This document shows, piece after piece, positions 30,101 through 39,603 of a stretch of DNA of 64,000 nt. How positions within the stretch are numbered: position 1 is the first letter of the stretch; every line of letters begins with the position of its first letter. The stretch comes from Synechococcus sp. LTW-R (GTDB taxonomy: Bacteria > Cyanobacteriota > Cyanobacteriia > PCC-6307 > Cyanobiaceae): assembly GCF_014217875.1 (NCBI RefSeq), contig NZ_CP059060.1:1550001-1614000 (forward strand). Reading direction: 5' to 3'. Made by a program: the position numbers and the translations under genes. Below the pieces are notes generated by a model. The model was not told the origin of the DNA, did not search any database, and saw only the letters and a program-made list of their open reading frames with translations.

Positions 30101-30453
30101 CTGGCGGGGGCACCCTGCAGCAAGGTGAAAGTCCGTTCAGCTTTGACAGAAACGTCGACCTCGCCACGTTGGGCATTGGTTTGCGCCAACAGCTTGTCGG
30201 TCCGCTCTTGATCAGCGGCGGCCTGGGTGTGAACGTCGATCCCAGCTCCCCCTACTACGGCGACTTCACCAATGCCTATGGCGAATTGGTGTGGTCCCGC
30301 CGCGGCTACGAATTCGCGATCTACTACAGCCCCTACGAGCAGGTCGGCGGCGTCCGCGTGAAGCTCAACGACTTCAACTACCGGGGCACGGGCCTGCCCT
30401 TCGTGCCGTACACCCCGACGGATTTCACCAAGAAGCGCCAGGGTCTCTACTGA
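27187..30453 (+). CDS. DUF3769 outer-membrane protein (LptD-like LPS assembly)
   Basis: A protein of about 1088 residues. An N-terminal signal peptide ends near LSSAWA. An OstA/LptA-like beta-jellyroll segment follows (about residues 60-140, with FVAKGDVQLDLAGGRVLADR and LLLSGRVRFQRGEQYFQA). A long C-terminal region of alternating aromatic beta-strands is typical of an outer-membrane barrel. This is the cyanobacterial DUF3769/LptD-like architecture, thought to insert lipopolysaccharide into the outer membrane. GTG 27187 is preferred to the TTG immediately before it. The C-terminus converges on a pentapeptide-repeat gene (7-base overlap). Confidence 0.85.
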   Translation: MTQLRKRLIQGVSACSVAALQLAPLSSAWAAQPAPTPTASVLSEASPEQSPPVVINLLANEQGFDQRLNRFVAKGDVQLDLAGGRVLADRLEYETATRTLLLSGRVRFQRGEQYFQANSLRYSLIENSGDADAVYGVIDFDTSEVDFDLKAYPSVALPSLSYWPTWSAYEKASFSTNPPRLLRKDLKGNVLVDVSWAKPANAAELALAAHPLEAHTGQVELKGLALQGLSSSKQALGLPDKLSLADWRVPPMAVAPAAQSMACTPLIPPVPDWHPHPSAVTAWAFGQAIDANFGNSFTFNGRWRPENVWGLNYNQRLVDAGPLALEFDSNALLHKTSWQPGGEFNNSEPFAPLPPKTFGEFTAAFGLRAWLQPWLSLGFFEGVSLLTSNSLYEQTFRQNYQTFLNYLGFEVEALVKPQWSVVGRLHHRSGAYGTYGGVSEGSNAYLVGVRYRYGRSKPPRIAPLMPPAASCPGAPSTGEEQQQKPLADQLNAVAEAKPQQATGTSQPPALPPLPTTPAAQLEAERHKAIEAIADQRISDLYYIRSLKLERRQGGGFLTRSSEEDAFGSVKPNQLDAFSGDQKLIEGFISRWRFQAARIQITPDGWTATRAAFSNDPFTPAQSWIDLEDVVAVQETEERTKISAKRSRLVLENRLPIPMRKNIVLEQDQPADSPWVIADDGIDRSGIYFGYDMKEIELKKARSFTNKKGVQVDEQPLKLKIQPQFMVARALNGNVNSFVLPGDPIGGPTGSQPAQIGDLFGALIKLEGSVFGYSTSDFTLSLPTLNPQNMANGTRSWGDFSRQIFIPKLGIIPAGTYTTRLFGAYRYKTYNGSLGQQDVYSALGASIERQGDLNPWWQVKHNYYWRAAFGNFQGNSFGESNLIDSTRGSFFGAVNSSLQIWQAKYGDRNNPKTTQNTPNPITPGLRFNTNVSTRLDFYGDGTRQLDLSLSGGPTLTLGRFEKNFFDYTELTISGGGTLQQGESPFSFDRNVDLATLGIGLRQQLVGPLLISGGLGVNVDPSSPYYGDFTNAYGELVWSRRGYEFAIYYSPYEQVGGVRVKLNDFNYRGTGLPFVPYTPTDFTKKRQGLY

Positions 30454-30950
30454 GGGGGCAGCACCGGCAACGAGCTGGGTCCATCCAGGACATCACCGCC
30501 CACCATCAGCTGGCTGCCGGTGAAATCCACCCCCACCAAGACCGTCTGATCGAGATTGAGCCCAGGTGTCAGCGCCTGAATCATCACGGCCCCGCTCAAA
30601 TTCGCGCTGCTGAGATCGGCACCAGAGAGGTCCGCATTGCTCAGCCGGGTGCCCTGCAGCTGCGCCCCCTCCAGGTTGGCGCCACTGAGATCCGCCCCTT
30701 CCAAATTGCTGCCACGCAGATCGGCTCCGCGCAGATCCGCCTCCCGCAGGTCGATGCCATTCAGCATCAAGCCACTCAGGTCAGCGCCGCGCAGGTCACA
30801 GCCAGGGCAGGCCGGCCAAGCCGGGGCAGCCAGCCCCGCTTTCTCTGGGTAAGGCTCAACCTGCAGAGGAGCGGCTTGAACCGATCCCGGGCCGCAGACC
30901 AGAGCGAGTGCGACGGCCGCCGATCCCTTCCCAAGCCAGCCGATCGCCAT
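30447..30950 (-). CDS. Secreted pentapeptide-repeat protein
   Basis: A 167-residue protein with a signal peptide (hydrophobic to about residue 25, cleavage likely after VQA). It has about 15 tandem A(D/N)Lxx pentapeptides between residues 50 and 130, for example LRGADLRGSNLEGADLSGAN. Such repeats form a right-handed quadrilateral beta-helix. In cyanobacteria many are exported to the periplasm or thylakoid lumen; the function is unknown. A Cys pair (CPGC, about residues 48-51) just before the repeats may form a disulfide. Confidence 0.88.
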   Translation of the reverse strand: MAIGWLGKGSAAVALALVCGPGSVQAAPLQVEPYPEKAGLAAPAWPACPGCDLRGADLSGLMLNGIDLREADLRGADLRGSNLEGADLSGANLEGAQLQGTRLSNADLSGADLSSANLSGAVMIQALTPGLNLDQTVLVGVDFTGSQLMVGGDVLDGPSSLPVLPPQ

Positions 30951-31004
30951 CGCCGTTGCGCCGCTATCTCATTCATAGACAGTGGCGCAACTGGCCGCCA
31001 CGAT

Positions 31005-31628
31005 TCAGGCGGCTTGGAACTGACGCAGATAGGGAAGGCGTTGGGCGGTGGCCTTCAGCGCCCCGTCATTGGCCAGCAACTGGCCCGTGGCATCCCACTG
31101 CCCGCTGAGCAGCATCTGCTTGGGACCCTCCGCCAAGGTCAACCCCCACTGCTGATCACCGCAGGAGAGCGTCAAGGCATCGACATCCACCACGAAAGCC
31201 GCGGTCGCATCGGCCTCGGCCGCCGCCTGAATCGCCAGCATCGTCTCGTGATCGGCGCTGAGGCAGGGAATGCCAAGGGCTAGGCAGTTCCCATAGAAAA
31301 TCTCGGCGAAGCTCTCGCCGACCACAACCCGGATGCCCCAACGCATCAGGGCCTGCGGGGCATGCTCGCGGCTTGAACCGCAGCCGAAGTTGCGGTTCAC
31401 CAGCAGGACGGACGCCTCTTGATGCTCCGGGCGATCGAAGGGATGCGCCCCGGCCAACTCCGCGCGGTCATCGGCGAAGGCCGCAGGTCCGAGGGCATCA
31501 AAGGTGACGCACTTCAGGAAACGAGCCGGAATAATCCGGTCGGTGTCGATGTCATCGCCGCGCATCACAACGCTGGTGCCGGAGACCTGAGTGATCGAGC
31601 CAGAGGGGAAAGGAGTGGAGCTAGCCAT
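31005..31628 (-). CDS. leuD: 3-isopropylmalate dehydratase small subunit
   Basis: Partner of LeuC in the isomerisation of 2- to 3-isopropylmalate in leucine synthesis. Motifs GDDIDTDRIIPARFLK (about residues 25-40) and NRNFGCGSSREHAPQALMRWG (about 78-98) are the aconitase swivel-domain signatures. At 207 residues the length is normal. It lies 25 bases downstream of leuC, in one operon. Confidence 0.96.
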   Translation of the reverse strand: MASSTPFPSGSITQVSGTSVVMRGDDIDTDRIIPARFLKCVTFDALGPAAFADDRAELAGAHPFDRPEHQEASVLLVNRNFGCGSSREHAPQALMRWGIRVVVGESFAEIFYGNCLALGIPCLSADHETMLAIQAAAEADATAAFVVDVDALTLSCGDQQWGLTLAEGPKQMLLSGQWDATGQLLANDGALKATAQRLPYLRQFQAA

Positions 31629-31653
31629 CGGTTGAAAAGAAAAACGCGATCAA

Positions 31654-33063
31654 TCAGGCGTTGAGCAATGCGCGCACATCACTGACGCGGCCCTCAATTG
31701 CGGCGGCCGCCACCATCGCTGGGCTCATCAGCAGGGTGCGGCCGCTGGCGGAACCCTGGCGCCCCTTGAAGTTGCGGTTGCTGGAGCTCGCGCTGATCTG
31801 GCGATCTTCCAGGCGGTCGGGATTCATCGCCAGGCACATCGAGCAGCCCGGCTCCCGCCACTCAAAGCCCGCCGCTTCAAAGACCTTGTCGAGGCCTTCC
31901 GCCTCCGCGGCGGCGGCCACCTGCTCACTGCCGGGAACGACAAAGGCCTTGATGCCTGCAGCCACGTGGCGTCCCTTGGCCACCGCGGCCGCAGCCTGAA
32001 GGTCACTCAAGCGGCCATTGGTGCAGCTGCCGATGAAGCAGACATCGACCGGCAAGCCAGCAATGGGAGCCCCGGGTTGCAAATCCATATAGCGATAAGC
32101 CTCCTCCGCCAGGGGACGCTCGTCAGGTTCGGTTTGCTCCAGGGTGGGCACGGCCTCATCCACGCCGATGCCTTGGCCGGGGGTGATGCCCCAGGTGACC
32201 GTGGGCGCGATGGAAGCCGCGTCAAAGCGCACTTCATCGTCGAAGACAGCGTCGGTGCCGCTGGCCAAGCCACTCCACCAGCGCACCGCCTCAGACCAGG
32301 CCTCACCACTGGGAGCGAAGGGGCGCCCCTCGAGGTAGTCAAAGGTGACCTGATCGGGGTTGACGTAACCGCAGCGGGCGCCGCCCTCAATCGCCATGTT
32401 GCAGAGGGTCATCCGCTCCTCCATCGAGAGCGCCTCAATCGCTGGCCCGGCGAATTCGTAGGCGTAGCCCACGCCGCCCTTGACCCCCAAGGTGCGAATC
32501 ACGTGCAGGACCAGGTCCTTGGCGTAAACGCCGGGCTGGAGCTGACCATCCACCCAGATCCGGCGGACCTTGAGCTTGCCCATCGCCAGGCTCTGGCTGG
32601 CGAGCACATCCCGCACCTGACTGGTGCCAATGCCAAAGGCGATCGCACCGAAAGCCCCATGGGTGGAGGTGTGGGAGTCGCCGCAGGCCACGGTCATGCC
32701 CGGCTGGGTCAAACCCAGTTCAGGGGCAATCACGTGGACGATCCCTTGGCGACCGCTGCCGATGCCATGCAGGGTGATGCCGTGCTCCGCGCAGTTGGCC
32801 TCCAAGGTGGCGAGCATTTCCTCCGCCAGGGGATCCGCGAAGGGGCGCGCCTGGGAGGTCGTCGGAACGATGTGATCCACCGTGGCGACCGTGCGCTCGG
32901 GGTGCCGCACCGTCAAACCCAGGTCCTTCAAGCCGGCAAAGGCTTGGGGACTGGTGACCTCGTGGATCAGATGCAGGCCGATGAATAGCTGGGTGGCCCC
33001 ACCCGGCAGCTGGGAGACCTGGTGAAGATCCCAAACCTTGTCGTAGAGGGTGCCGGAGCTCAC
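31654..33063 (-). CDS. leuC: 3-isopropylmalate dehydratase large subunit
   Basis: A 469-residue [4Fe-4S] aconitase-family enzyme. The cluster cysteines are in [15 protein letters not shown] (about residue 347) and in the C-x-x-C of [11 protein letters not shown] (about 407-410). [20 protein letters not shown] (about 130) is the substrate-binding block. The start [16 protein letters not shown] is conserved for the family. It precedes leuD. Confidence 0.97.
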   Translation of the reverse strand: MSSGTLYDKVWDLHQVSQLPGGATQLFIGLHLIHEVTSPQAFAGLKDLGLTVRHPERTVATVDHIVPTTSQARPFADPLAEEMLATLEANCAEHGITLHGIGSGRQGIVHVIAPELGLTQPGMTVACGDSHTSTHGAFGAIAFGIGTSQVRDVLASQSLAMGKLKVRRIWVDGQLQPGVYAKDLVLHVIRTLGVKGGVGYAYEFAGPAIEALSMEERMTLCNMAIEGGARCGYVNPDQVTFDYLEGRPFAPSGEAWSEAVRWWSGLASGTDAVFDDEVRFDAASIAPTVTWGITPGQGIGVDEAVPTLEQTEPDERPLAEEAYRYMDLQPGAPIAGLPVDVCFIGSCTNGRLSDLQAAAAVAKGRHVAAGIKAFVVPGSEQVAAAAEAEGLDKVFEAAGFEWREPGCSMCLAMNPDRLEDRQISASSSNRNFKGRQGSASGRTLLMSPAMVAAAAIEGRVSDVRALLNA

Positions 33064-33095
33064 GCCGATGCCTGCAGCGGAATCGACGAGCCTAC

Positions 33096-34337
33096 TCAGG
33101 CCAACTGCAGCCTCAATCGGTTCAAGGCCTCACCAGCGCTCAGGGTCTGGATCCAGGCGCGGCCGCGACTCGTGCCAAAGCGAAGGCCCTCACTTCTGCA
33201 GCCCTGAGGACCCGCCACCGCGATATGCACCAGGCCCACGGGCTTCTGCTCGCTCCCGCCACCTGGTCCGGCAACCCCCGTAATCGCCAAGCCCCAATCC
33301 GCGCCCGTCAGCCGGCGCGCCCCCTCAGCCATCGCCTCGGCCACCGGATCGCTCACGGCCCCGTGGGTCTCAAGCAGCGCCTCGGGGACCCCGAGAACCT
33401 GCTGCTTAACGCGATTGGCATAGGCAATCACCCCACCCAGAAACACGTCGGACGCCCCAGGAACGGCCGCCAAGGCAGCACCTAATCCACCACCGGTGCA
33501 GCTCTCCGCAACGGCGACGCTCTGCCCGCGCTGCCGTAGCCGATCGAGCACCACCGCGGCCAGGTCCTGATCATCAACGCCGAAACAGCTCAGGCCTGTT
33601 CGACGGCGGATCTCACTCTCCACCGGCTCAAGCAGGGCTTCAGCTTCGGCGAGGTGCTCGGCTCGGGCCGTGATCCGCAGCTTGACCTCCCCCGCACCCG
33701 CGTAGGGCGCCACGGTGGGGTTGACCTGCTCAAGCAGATCCGCCATCTCCTCGGCCAACGCCGATTCAGAGACACCCCAGAAGCGCAGCATCCGGCTCGC
33801 GAACACACCAGCAGCCAAGCCGGACTGGCGCAACCAAGGGGCAGCGGTCTGCTGCCACATCGCTTTCATCTCACTGGGAACCCCCGGGAAGGTCAGGACC
33901 GTGAAGCCCGGCACCGGGCTCCAGATCATTCCGGGGGCTGTCCCGGTGGGATTCGGCAGCAGCGCAGCCCCTTGCGGCAAAAACGCCTGGCGACGATTGC
34001 TCGGCGAGCAGGTCCGGCCGCGGGCGGACAGGCGCGCCTGGATCTCCGCCCACACCTCAGGGTGCTCGACCAGGGGCGTCTCAAACGCAGCCGCGATCGC
34101 CTTGGTAGTCAAGTCATCGGGGGTCGGTCCAAGGCCGCCCGTGGTGATCAAGACGCGGCAGCGGCCGGCAGCCTGGCGGACCTCAGCCATCAGACGCTCG
34201 CGGTTATCGCCGACGACCATCTGGCGTTGATGCGGAACGCCGAGGGACGCCAATTGCTCAGCAATCCAGCGGGCATTGCCGTTGGTGATGTTGCCCAGCA
34301 GCAATTCGCTGCCGACGCAGAGGATTTCAGCCGTCAA
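33096..34337 (-). CDS. cinA: CinA-family nicotinamide-nucleotide amidohydrolase-like protein
   Basis: A 413-residue protein with an N-terminal MoCF/COG1058 domain ([19 protein letters not shown], then [18 protein letters not shown] near residue 65). The C-terminal CinA domain (about 255-405) carries the [20 protein letters not shown] block with the catalytic Ser-Thr region. In other bacteria the C-terminal domain deamidates nicotinamide mononucleotide and the N-terminal domain has ADP-ribose pyrophosphatase activity. It overlaps the upstream glycosyltransferase gene by 11 bases. Confidence 0.94.
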   Translation of the reverse strand: MTAEILCVGSELLLGNITNGNARWIAEQLASLGVPHQRQMVVGDNRERLMAEVRQAAGRCRVLITTGGLGPTPDDLTTKAIAAAFETPLVEHPEVWAEIQARLSARGRTCSPSNRRQAFLPQGAALLPNPTGTAPGMIWSPVPGFTVLTFPGVPSEMKAMWQQTAAPWLRQSGLAAGVFASRMLRFWGVSESALAEEMADLLEQVNPTVAPYAGAGEVKLRITARAEHLAEAEALLEPVESEIRRRTGLSCFGVDDQDLAAVVLDRLRQRGQSVAVAESCTGGGLGAALAAVPGASDVFLGGVIAYANRVKQQVLGVPEALLETHGAVSDPVAEAMAEGARRLTGADWGLAITGVAGPGGGSEQKPVGLVHIAVAGPQGCRSEGLRFGTSRGRAWIQTLSAGEALNRLRLQLA

Positions 34338-35424
34338 CGTCCTGGTCCTGGCGAGCGCGCTCGCGGCTCAAACTGCGGCGACAAACCGTCACCGCCGCAA
34401 TCAAGACCGCGGTGGCCAAGGTCAGCCATAGGAAACGCAACTCGGCTCCTGCGAAGACCAACGCCAAAGCAGCCAGCCACTGGGTGAAGGCGTAGATCAA
34501 GAGCACCGTGCGGCGATGGCTAAACCCAGCCCGCAGCAGGCGGTGATGCAAATGCCGCCGGTCCGGATAGAAGGGGGAATGACCCTCGCTGACCCGGCCC
34601 ATGATCACGGCGGACATGTCCGCCAAGGGCAAGGCCAGGATCAAGAGCGGGATGAGCAAGCTGACGCTGGTTAAGCCCTTGGCCGGGCCAACGATGCTGA
34701 TGGCGGCCAAGGCAAAGCCCAGGAAGTAAGAGCCGCCATCTCCCATAAAAATCTGGGCCGGATTGAAGTTGTGGCGCAGGAAGCCCAAACAACTGCCCGC
34801 GAGCGCCGCGGCCAGCAGGCCGGGGGCCGGCTGAGACAGGCTGTAGCTGACCGAGAGCAGAGCTACCGCAGCGATTCCGCTGACACCAGCGGCAAGGCCA
34901 TCGAGACCATCGAGCCAATTGATGGCATTGGTAATCCCAACCAGCCAGATCATGGTGAAGAGCAGGCTCAGTGGCTCGGACAAGGGAATGACCCCTGAAC
35001 CACCACCGAAGGGCAGATCAATCGCACCAATACGGACACCCTGGCTCCAAACCGCCATCGCCACCGCCACCTGACCGCCCAGACGCGGCAGAGGGGGCAG
35101 GGCAAAGAGGTCATCGGCAAGACCGATGACGAAATAGCAAAGCGAGCCCGCGAGGGTGGTCCAAATCAGGGCATCACGCTGGGGCGGCAGCTCCACAAAG
35201 CCACCCAGGCGCCAGATCAAGAGCAGGCCGAGCACGAAGCCCGCCACGATCCCGATGCCACCCAGGCGCACCATGGGCGTGGTGTGCTGCTTCCTGGGGT
35301 CGGGCTGGTCAATCAGACCCCAATGCAACCCCAACTGGCGCACGAGGGGGACGATCAAGGCGGTCAGCACCGCGGCGCTTGCGAAAGCCAGGACAGCGGC
35401 AAGATCCGGCCGGCTGGAAATCAT
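34327..35424 (-). CDS. Undecaprenyl-phosphate sugar-1-phosphate transferase, WecA/TagO type
   Basis: A 365-residue polytopic membrane enzyme of the MraY/WecA superfamily. It should transfer a HexNAc-1-phosphate, most likely GlcNAc-1-P, from UDP-sugar to undecaprenyl phosphate, starting O-antigen or other surface polysaccharide. Visible signatures are [38 protein letters not shown] and the [13 protein letters not shown] loop (the His motif of WecA/TagO rather than MraY). It may supply the primer for glycans decorated by the island at 53-61 kb, but that link is inference. Confidence 0.9.
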   Translation of the reverse strand: MISSRPDLAAVLAFASAAVLTALIVPLVRQLGLHWGLIDQPDPRKQHTTPMVRLGGIGIVAGFVLGLLLIWRLGGFVELPPQRDALIWTTLAGSLCYFVIGLADDLFALPPLPRLGGQVAVAMAVWSQGVRIGAIDLPFGGGSGVIPLSEPLSLLFTMIWLVGITNAINWLDGLDGLAAGVSGIAAVALLSVSYSLSQPAPGLLAAALAGSCLGFLRHNFNPAQIFMGDGGSYFLGFALAAISIVGPAKGLTSVSLLIPLLILALPLADMSAVIMGRVSEGHSPFYPDRRHLHHRLLRAGFSHRRTVLLIYAFTQWLAALALVFAGAELRFLWLTLATAVLIAAVTVCRRSLSRERARQDQDVDG

Positions 35425-35477
35425 CGAAGGCGGTGCTCAATGCAGTGCGCAGTGACCCGCGCGAATCGGCGCCAGGC

Positions 35478-35512
35478 AAAAGGCCCTGCCAGCCAAAGCT
35501 TAAGCAGGGCCT
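35478..35512 (-). terminator. Rho-independent terminator after glyA
   Basis: A perfect 9-bp inverted repeat, AGGCCCTGC/GCAGGGCCT, with a 14-base loop. On the minus strand the stem is followed by a T-run and GCC. It starts 43 bases beyond the glyA stop in the correct orientation. Confidence 0.7.
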
Positions 35513-35554
35513 ATGAGTTCGGCGACAGCCAAGGCCCCATCAGGGGCCAGTCGC

Positions 35555-36844
35555 TCAAGCGGGCTGCAGCTCGCGCTGATGGGCGTAGAGGGGGAAGCGC
35601 TCACAGAGGGCAGCCACCCGCTCACGGCAGCGCTCTTCGATGGCGGAGTCCTCCGGATTGAGCAGGCGATCAGCGATCACATCGGCCACCTCACGGAAGG
35701 CGTCTTCATCGAAGCCGCGGGTCGTGCAAGCGGCCGTCCCCAGACGTAGACCACTGGTCACGAAGGGGGACTGGGGATCGAAGGGCACGGTGTTCTTGTT
35801 GGCCGTGATGTGCACGTCACTGACCAGGAGATCAGCCACCTTGCCGGTCATGCCAATGCCGCGCAGGTCCAGCAGCACGATGTGGTTATCGGTGCCGGCG
35901 CTGACCACATCAATGCCGCGCTCTTTGATGCGAGCCGCCAGGGCCTGGGCGTTGGCCACCACCTGCTTGGCGTAGGCCTTGAAGCTGGGCTGCAGCGCTT
36001 CGCCAAAGGCCACGGCTTTCGCCGCAATGACGTGCTCCAGGGGACCCCCTTGGCTTCCGGGGAAGACCGCCTTATCGAACTGCTTGGCGAACTCCGCATC
36101 ACGGCAGAGGATCAGGCCACCGCGGGGGCCACGCAGGGTCTTGTGGGTTGTGGTGGTGACCACGTCACACACGGGAACCGGGTTGGGGTGCACACCGGCG
36201 GCCACCAGGCCAGCGATGTGAGCCATGTCGGCCAGCAGGTAGGCGCCCACTTCATCAGCGATGGCGCGGAAGGCCTGGAAGTCGATCGTGCGGGGGTAAG
36301 CCGAGTAGCCGCAAACGATCAGCTTGGGCTTGTGCTCGAGGGCCAGCTTGCGGATCGCCTCGAAGTTCAGCTGCTGGGTGGTTTCATCCACGCCGTACTG
36401 AACGACGTTGAACCACTTACCGCTCACGTTGACCGGCGAACCATGGGTCAGGTGACCGCCATGGCTCAGGTCCATGCCCATGATCGTGTCGCCGGGCTTC
36501 AGCAGCGCGAGGAACACCGCGAAGTTGGCCTGGGCGCCGCTATGGGGCTGGACGTTGGCCCAGGCTGCACCGAAGAGCTCTTTGGCGCGCTCGATCGCCA
36601 GCTCCTCGATCGCATCGACGTGCTCACAGCCGCCGTAGTAGCGCTTAGAGGGAAGACCCTCGGCGTATTTGTTGGTCAGAACAGAGCCCTGGGCCTCCAT
36701 CACGGCCTGGGAGGCGAAGTTCTCCGAGGCGATCAGCTCGAGGTGGGTCTGCTGACGCTGCAGCTCGTTGCCGATCAGGGCAGCGATGGCGGGATCGCTG
36801 GCAGCCAGAGGGCGATTGGTGGCTGCTGCGGTGGACTCCGCCAT
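35555..36844 (-). CDS. glyA: Serine hydroxymethyltransferase
   Basis: A PLP enzyme that interconverts serine and glycine with tetrahydrofolate. The PLP lysine lies in [17 protein letters not shown] (about residue 235). [12 protein letters not shown] and [20 protein letters not shown] are family blocks. At 429 residues the length is usual. In cyanobacteria it serves one-carbon supply and photorespiratory glycine use. A strong terminator follows. Confidence 0.97.
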   Translation of the reverse strand: MAESTAAATNRPLAASDPAIAALIGNELQRQQTHLELIASENFASQAVMEAQGSVLTNKYAEGLPSKRYYGGCEHVDAIEELAIERAKELFGAAWANVQPHSGAQANFAVFLALLKPGDTIMGMDLSHGGHLTHGSPVNVSGKWFNVVQYGVDETTQQLNFEAIRKLALEHKPKLIVCGYSAYPRTIDFQAFRAIADEVGAYLLADMAHIAGLVAAGVHPNPVPVCDVVTTTTHKTLRGPRGGLILCRDAEFAKQFDKAVFPGSQGGPLEHVIAAKAVAFGEALQPSFKAYAKQVVANAQALAARIKERGIDVVSAGTDNHIVLLDLRGIGMTGKVADLLVSDVHITANKNTVPFDPQSPFVTSGLRLGTAACTTRGFDEDAFREVADVIADRLLNPEDSAIEERCRERVAALCERFPLYAHQRELQPA

Positions 36845-36917
36845 GACAAATCAGGGCTCATGTTGACCTGAATCGTAAGAAACCGCAGCACTGCACGCTG
36901 AGCGGCACGCAAGCAAC

Positions 36918-36942
36918 AAAAAAGTCGCCCCGAAGGACGACT
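36918..36942 (-). terminator. Terminator of tRNA-Arg
   Basis: On the minus strand AGTCGTCC-TTCG-GGGCGACT forms an 8-bp stem (one internal mismatch) capped by a stable TTCG tetraloop, followed directly by six T. It lies 10 bases past the 3' end of tRNA-Arg and is a convincing rho-independent terminator. Confidence 0.82.
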
Positions 36943-36951
36943 CTTGAAAGG

Positions 36952-37025
36952 CGCGCCTGGAGAGATTCGAACTCCCGACCCTCTGATCCGTAGTCAGATG
37001 CTCTAATCCGCTGAGCTACAAGCGC
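36952..37025 (-). tRNA. tRNA-Arg (anticodon ACG)
   Basis: A 74-nt cloverleaf on the minus strand. The acceptor arm GCGCTTG pairs with CAGGCGC (one G-T pair), with discriminator G. The D-arm starts TAGCTCAG. The anticodon stem CTGA/TCAG holds the loop CTACGGA, giving ACG (read as ICG after A34 deamination). The T-arm is GGGAG-TTCGAAT-CTCTC. CCA is not encoded. Confidence 0.96.
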
Positions 37026-37108
37026 CTGGGCTTGCCCGGACATTCTGCCCACATCGAGGGCCCACACGTCAACCAACCAAACTGGAGCCAACGAGGAGCC
37101 GCTCAGAC

Positions 37109-37348
37109 ATGCCGATCCGTTGGTACGGCCCTGCCAACCCTGAGGACCCCACCTACCGGCACTTCAACCGGATCGTGAATCTGGTGCTGCACGGCATGGT
37201 GTTTGCGGCCCTCAACAGCGGGCTCTGGTTTGTCCAGGAAATGCGCCACCCCTGGAGCCATCTCAACTGGCTGACCAGCGCCTGGGCGGTCCTGCTGGCT
37301 GCCCACCTGGTCAGCGTGGCCGCTCAACGCCCGAAGGCGTCATCCTGA
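37109..37348 (+). CDS. Small two-helix membrane protein
   Basis: A 79-residue protein with two hydrophobic helices (about residues 22-42 and 53-72) separated by VQEMRHPWSHLNWLTSAW, and a charged N-terminus starting MPIRWYGPANPEDPTYRHF. The pattern resembles 2TM-domain proteins, but I cannot name a function. It is followed after 23 bases by the DUF3181 gene on the same strand. Confidence 0.7.
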   Translation: MPIRWYGPANPEDPTYRHFNRIVNLVLHGMVFAALNSGLWFVQEMRHPWSHLNWLTSAWAVLLAAHLVSVAAQRPKASS

Positions 37349-37371
37349 GCACAGCTCTGAAGGCGGTTGGC

Positions 37372-37659
37372 ATGGCCCTCTCCCCTAGCGAGATCCGCGA
37401 CCTGCAACTCGAGATCGCCGATCGCCTGTACATCCAAATCGGCGGCTGGCACCTCTATCTGGGCGACGCCGGCCTCGCTGAGGCCCTCGCCATCGAATGC
37501 GCCGCCCGGCTCGAGCAAGGGGCTGGGGTCTGTGCCCGGCAGTCCCTAGAGGCCGTGCAGGTTCCGATTGGCGGTGGCAGCAGCAAGCTGCCCCTGGCTC
37601 GACTGGTCCCGGCGGGACAACTGCAGGACCTGGAGGATCTCCTGGACAACCGCAGTTAG
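37372..37659 (+). CDS. DUF3181-family protein
   Basis: A 95-residue soluble acidic protein, MALSPSEIRDLQLEIADRLY followed by IQIGGWHLYLGDAGLAEALA. The sequence fits the cyanobacteria-specific family DUF3181, of unknown function. Its stop lies 25 bases before the GTG of the next small gene, so the three short genes at 37.1-37.9 kb probably form an operon. Confidence 0.8.
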   Translation: MALSPSEIRDLQLEIADRLYIQIGGWHLYLGDAGLAEALAIECAARLEQGAGVCARQSLEAVQVPIGGGSSKLPLARLVPAGQLQDLEDLLDNRS

Positions 37660-37684
37660 GGTTGCCCCCACCTGCCAGGGCCCA

Positions 37685-37939
37685 GTGCTGGTCATCGAGG
37701 TCACCAACGCTCGCGAGGTGGTGCGACAACGCATCGGTCGCTTGGGGAGCCGCTTGATCGGCAAAGTCGTCGATGCGGAGGCCCAGGTGGAAAAGGCCCT
37801 AATCCAGGAAATGGAGACCGCCTTCCGCGATTTCGGCATCGAAGCGCGGATCTATTCCGTTGACGGCCCAGCGATGGTGGGCAAAAGCCACCTGGAGCTG
37901 CCGATCCAGGTCCGCGAAGAGCGGGTCGTCGAGCTTTAA
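37685..37939 (+). CDS. Unrecognised small conserved-looking protein
   Basis: An 84-residue protein from GTG 37685: (M)LVIEVTNAREVVRQRIGRLG and then a helix-rich middle with EAQVEKALIQEMETAFRDFG, ending in short strands IEARIYSVDG and LELPIQVREE. There is no signal peptide or membrane segment. I do not recognise the family. The open frame extends upstream, but that part overlaps DUF3181 and is not expected to be coding. Its stop is four bases inside the end of convergent murJ. Confidence 0.65.
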   Translation: MLVIEVTNAREVVRQRIGRLGSRLIGKVVDAEAQVEKALIQEMETAFRDFGIEARIYSVDGPAMVGKSHLELPIQVREERVVEL

Positions 37940-39558
37940 CCGCGCCCGGGAAGACGCGCCCGCAGCTGCCTGCCGATGTCTTGGGCCTCTGGCACCTTGG
38001 CGGCCGCCGCAATCAGGCCGTAAACAAACAGACCCACGCCTCCGCTGAAGCTGCACTGCAGAAGCAGGCCCAGCAGATCTTGGGGCCAGGCAATCCAGGA
38101 GGACGTGGCCCAAGCGCTCAGACCAGCGGCCAGGGCTGCCGCCGCCAACAGCGCGCTGTCCCGAGCCCAATCCGCCAAGGGCATCCCGGAGACCCGGCGC
38201 TGCAGGGCGAGGAGCAGGCCAAAGCAGGTGATCAGATTCACCCCAACCGTGGCCAGCACCAACCCCGGCGCACCAAAGTTCAAGGCGGGCAGCTGCAGTC
38301 CCCAGGGCGTCGGGCCGCCCACCAAGACCCAATCAAAGAGCGCGTTCAACGCGATCCCTGCCATCGAGAAGCGGAACGGGGTCGTGCCGTCACCCAAGGC
38401 GTAAAACACCCGCACCAGCACATCCCGCCCCAGGTAGGCCGGCATGCCCACGCCGTAGGCCATCAGTAGGCCGCCCACCAGCGCCGCAGCACCCGCATTA
38501 AAGGCACCGCGTTCATAAACCAAGGCGACGATCGGGCCCGCCAAAGCGACCATCAGTGCCCCCAGGGGAAGCATGGATGCGTTGGAGAGCATCAAGCCCT
38601 GGCGAATCCGGGCAATCAGTTCAGGGCGGTCCGCCGGAGCGGTGAGCCGGGCGAAAACCGGCAGCAGGGGCACCAGCAAGGCATTGGAAAGCAAGCCCAG
38701 CGGGGTCTGCACCAGCAGGTTCGCGTAGCCCAAACCGGCAGCTGCACCAACGATGCCCGAGGCAAAAAAGAGGTCGGTGAAGACGTTGATCTGGAGCATC
38801 CCGGAGGAGAGGGTTGCCGGGCCCATTACCTGCAACACCTCCTGGACACCGGGGTGCTTCCAATCCCAGACCAGCTGAAACTTGTGCAGCCCCTGCTTCG
38901 CCAGCGCCGGCAGCTGAATCAGCCACTGGAAGACGGCTCCTAGCAGGGTTGTTCCGGCCAAAACCGCACCCCCCAAGAAGGCGTACTGGGGCAGGGCAAT
39001 GTCGGAGCCCAGATGCAGCCACAAAATCCCCAGACCGGCGATCACCGCCACGCTGGAGAGCAGGGGGCTAAACGAGGGAAGCCAGAACTCATCGGCGGCA
39101 TTCAGGGCACCAAAGCCCAGGCCAATCAAGCCGGCGAAGAGCGCCATCGGCGCCATCCAGCGCAGCTCCAGCACGGCGATCGCATGGCGTTCGGCATCCA
39201 GCCCAGGACCCACCAGATCGATCAGGGGATCCGCGGCCAAAAACAGCAGCACCGTGACGCCGATCAGGGCCGCTCCGACCAGGGTATTGATCGCAGCGAG
39301 CACATGGGCGCCCTCCTCACGGGGACGGCGGGCCAAGGCGCTGACCATGGCGCTGTGGAACGGTCCGTTGATCCCCCCCAGGAGGATCAGCAGAAAGCCC
39401 GGCAGCACGTAGGCGTAGTTGTAGGCGTCGTAGGCCGCACCAACCCCGAAGGCAGCCGCAATGGCCTGCTGACGGACCAGGCCAGCCAGCTTGCTGAGGG
39501 CGGTCGCCACCGCAACGATCAAGGCGATTCGCCGCAGCGAGCGGTTGGCTTGGCTCAT
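37936..39558 (-). CDS. murJ: Lipid II flippase MurJ (MviN)
   Basis: A 540-residue protein of the MOP exporter superfamily with about 14 membrane helices, which flips lipid-linked peptidoglycan precursor across the cytoplasmic membrane. The N-terminus SLRRIALIVAVATALSKLAG and the blocks PGFLLILLGGINGPFHSAMV and YALGDGTTPFRFSM are MurJ-like. I set the start at ATG 39558; the open frame upstream to 39777 is antisense to sfsA. Confidence 0.93.
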   Translation of the reverse strand: MSQANRSLRRIALIVAVATALSKLAGLVRQQAIAAAFGVGAAYDAYNYAYVLPGFLLILLGGINGPFHSAMVSALARRPREEGAHVLAAINTLVGAALIGVTVLLFLAADPLIDLVGPGLDAERHAIAVLELRWMAPMALFAGLIGLGFGALNAADEFWLPSFSPLLSSVAVIAGLGILWLHLGSDIALPQYAFLGGAVLAGTTLLGAVFQWLIQLPALAKQGLHKFQLVWDWKHPGVQEVLQVMGPATLSSGMLQINVFTDLFFASGIVGAAAGLGYANLLVQTPLGLLSNALLVPLLPVFARLTAPADRPELIARIRQGLMLSNASMLPLGALMVALAGPIVALVYERGAFNAGAAALVGGLLMAYGVGMPAYLGRDVLVRVFYALGDGTTPFRFSMAGIALNALFDWVLVGGPTPWGLQLPALNFGAPGLVLATVGVNLITCFGLLLALQRRVSGMPLADWARDSALLAAAALAAGLSAWATSSWIAWPQDLLGLLLQCSFSGGVGLFVYGLIAAAAKVPEAQDIGRQLRARLPGRG

Positions 39559-39603
39559 CGAGGCGCCTGCGGGCCCAAACTCGGGCGATTCTTGCCGCTT
39601 TGC

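Noticed and set aside
36858-37091. 77-codon open frame across the tRNA-Arg gene
   Set aside because: It spans a well-folded tRNA and its terminator; no homology or start signal supports it.
39013-39603. Upstream in-frame extension of sfsA
   Set aside because: This stretch is antisense to murJ and lacks SfsA homology; the family sequence begins after ATG 39604.
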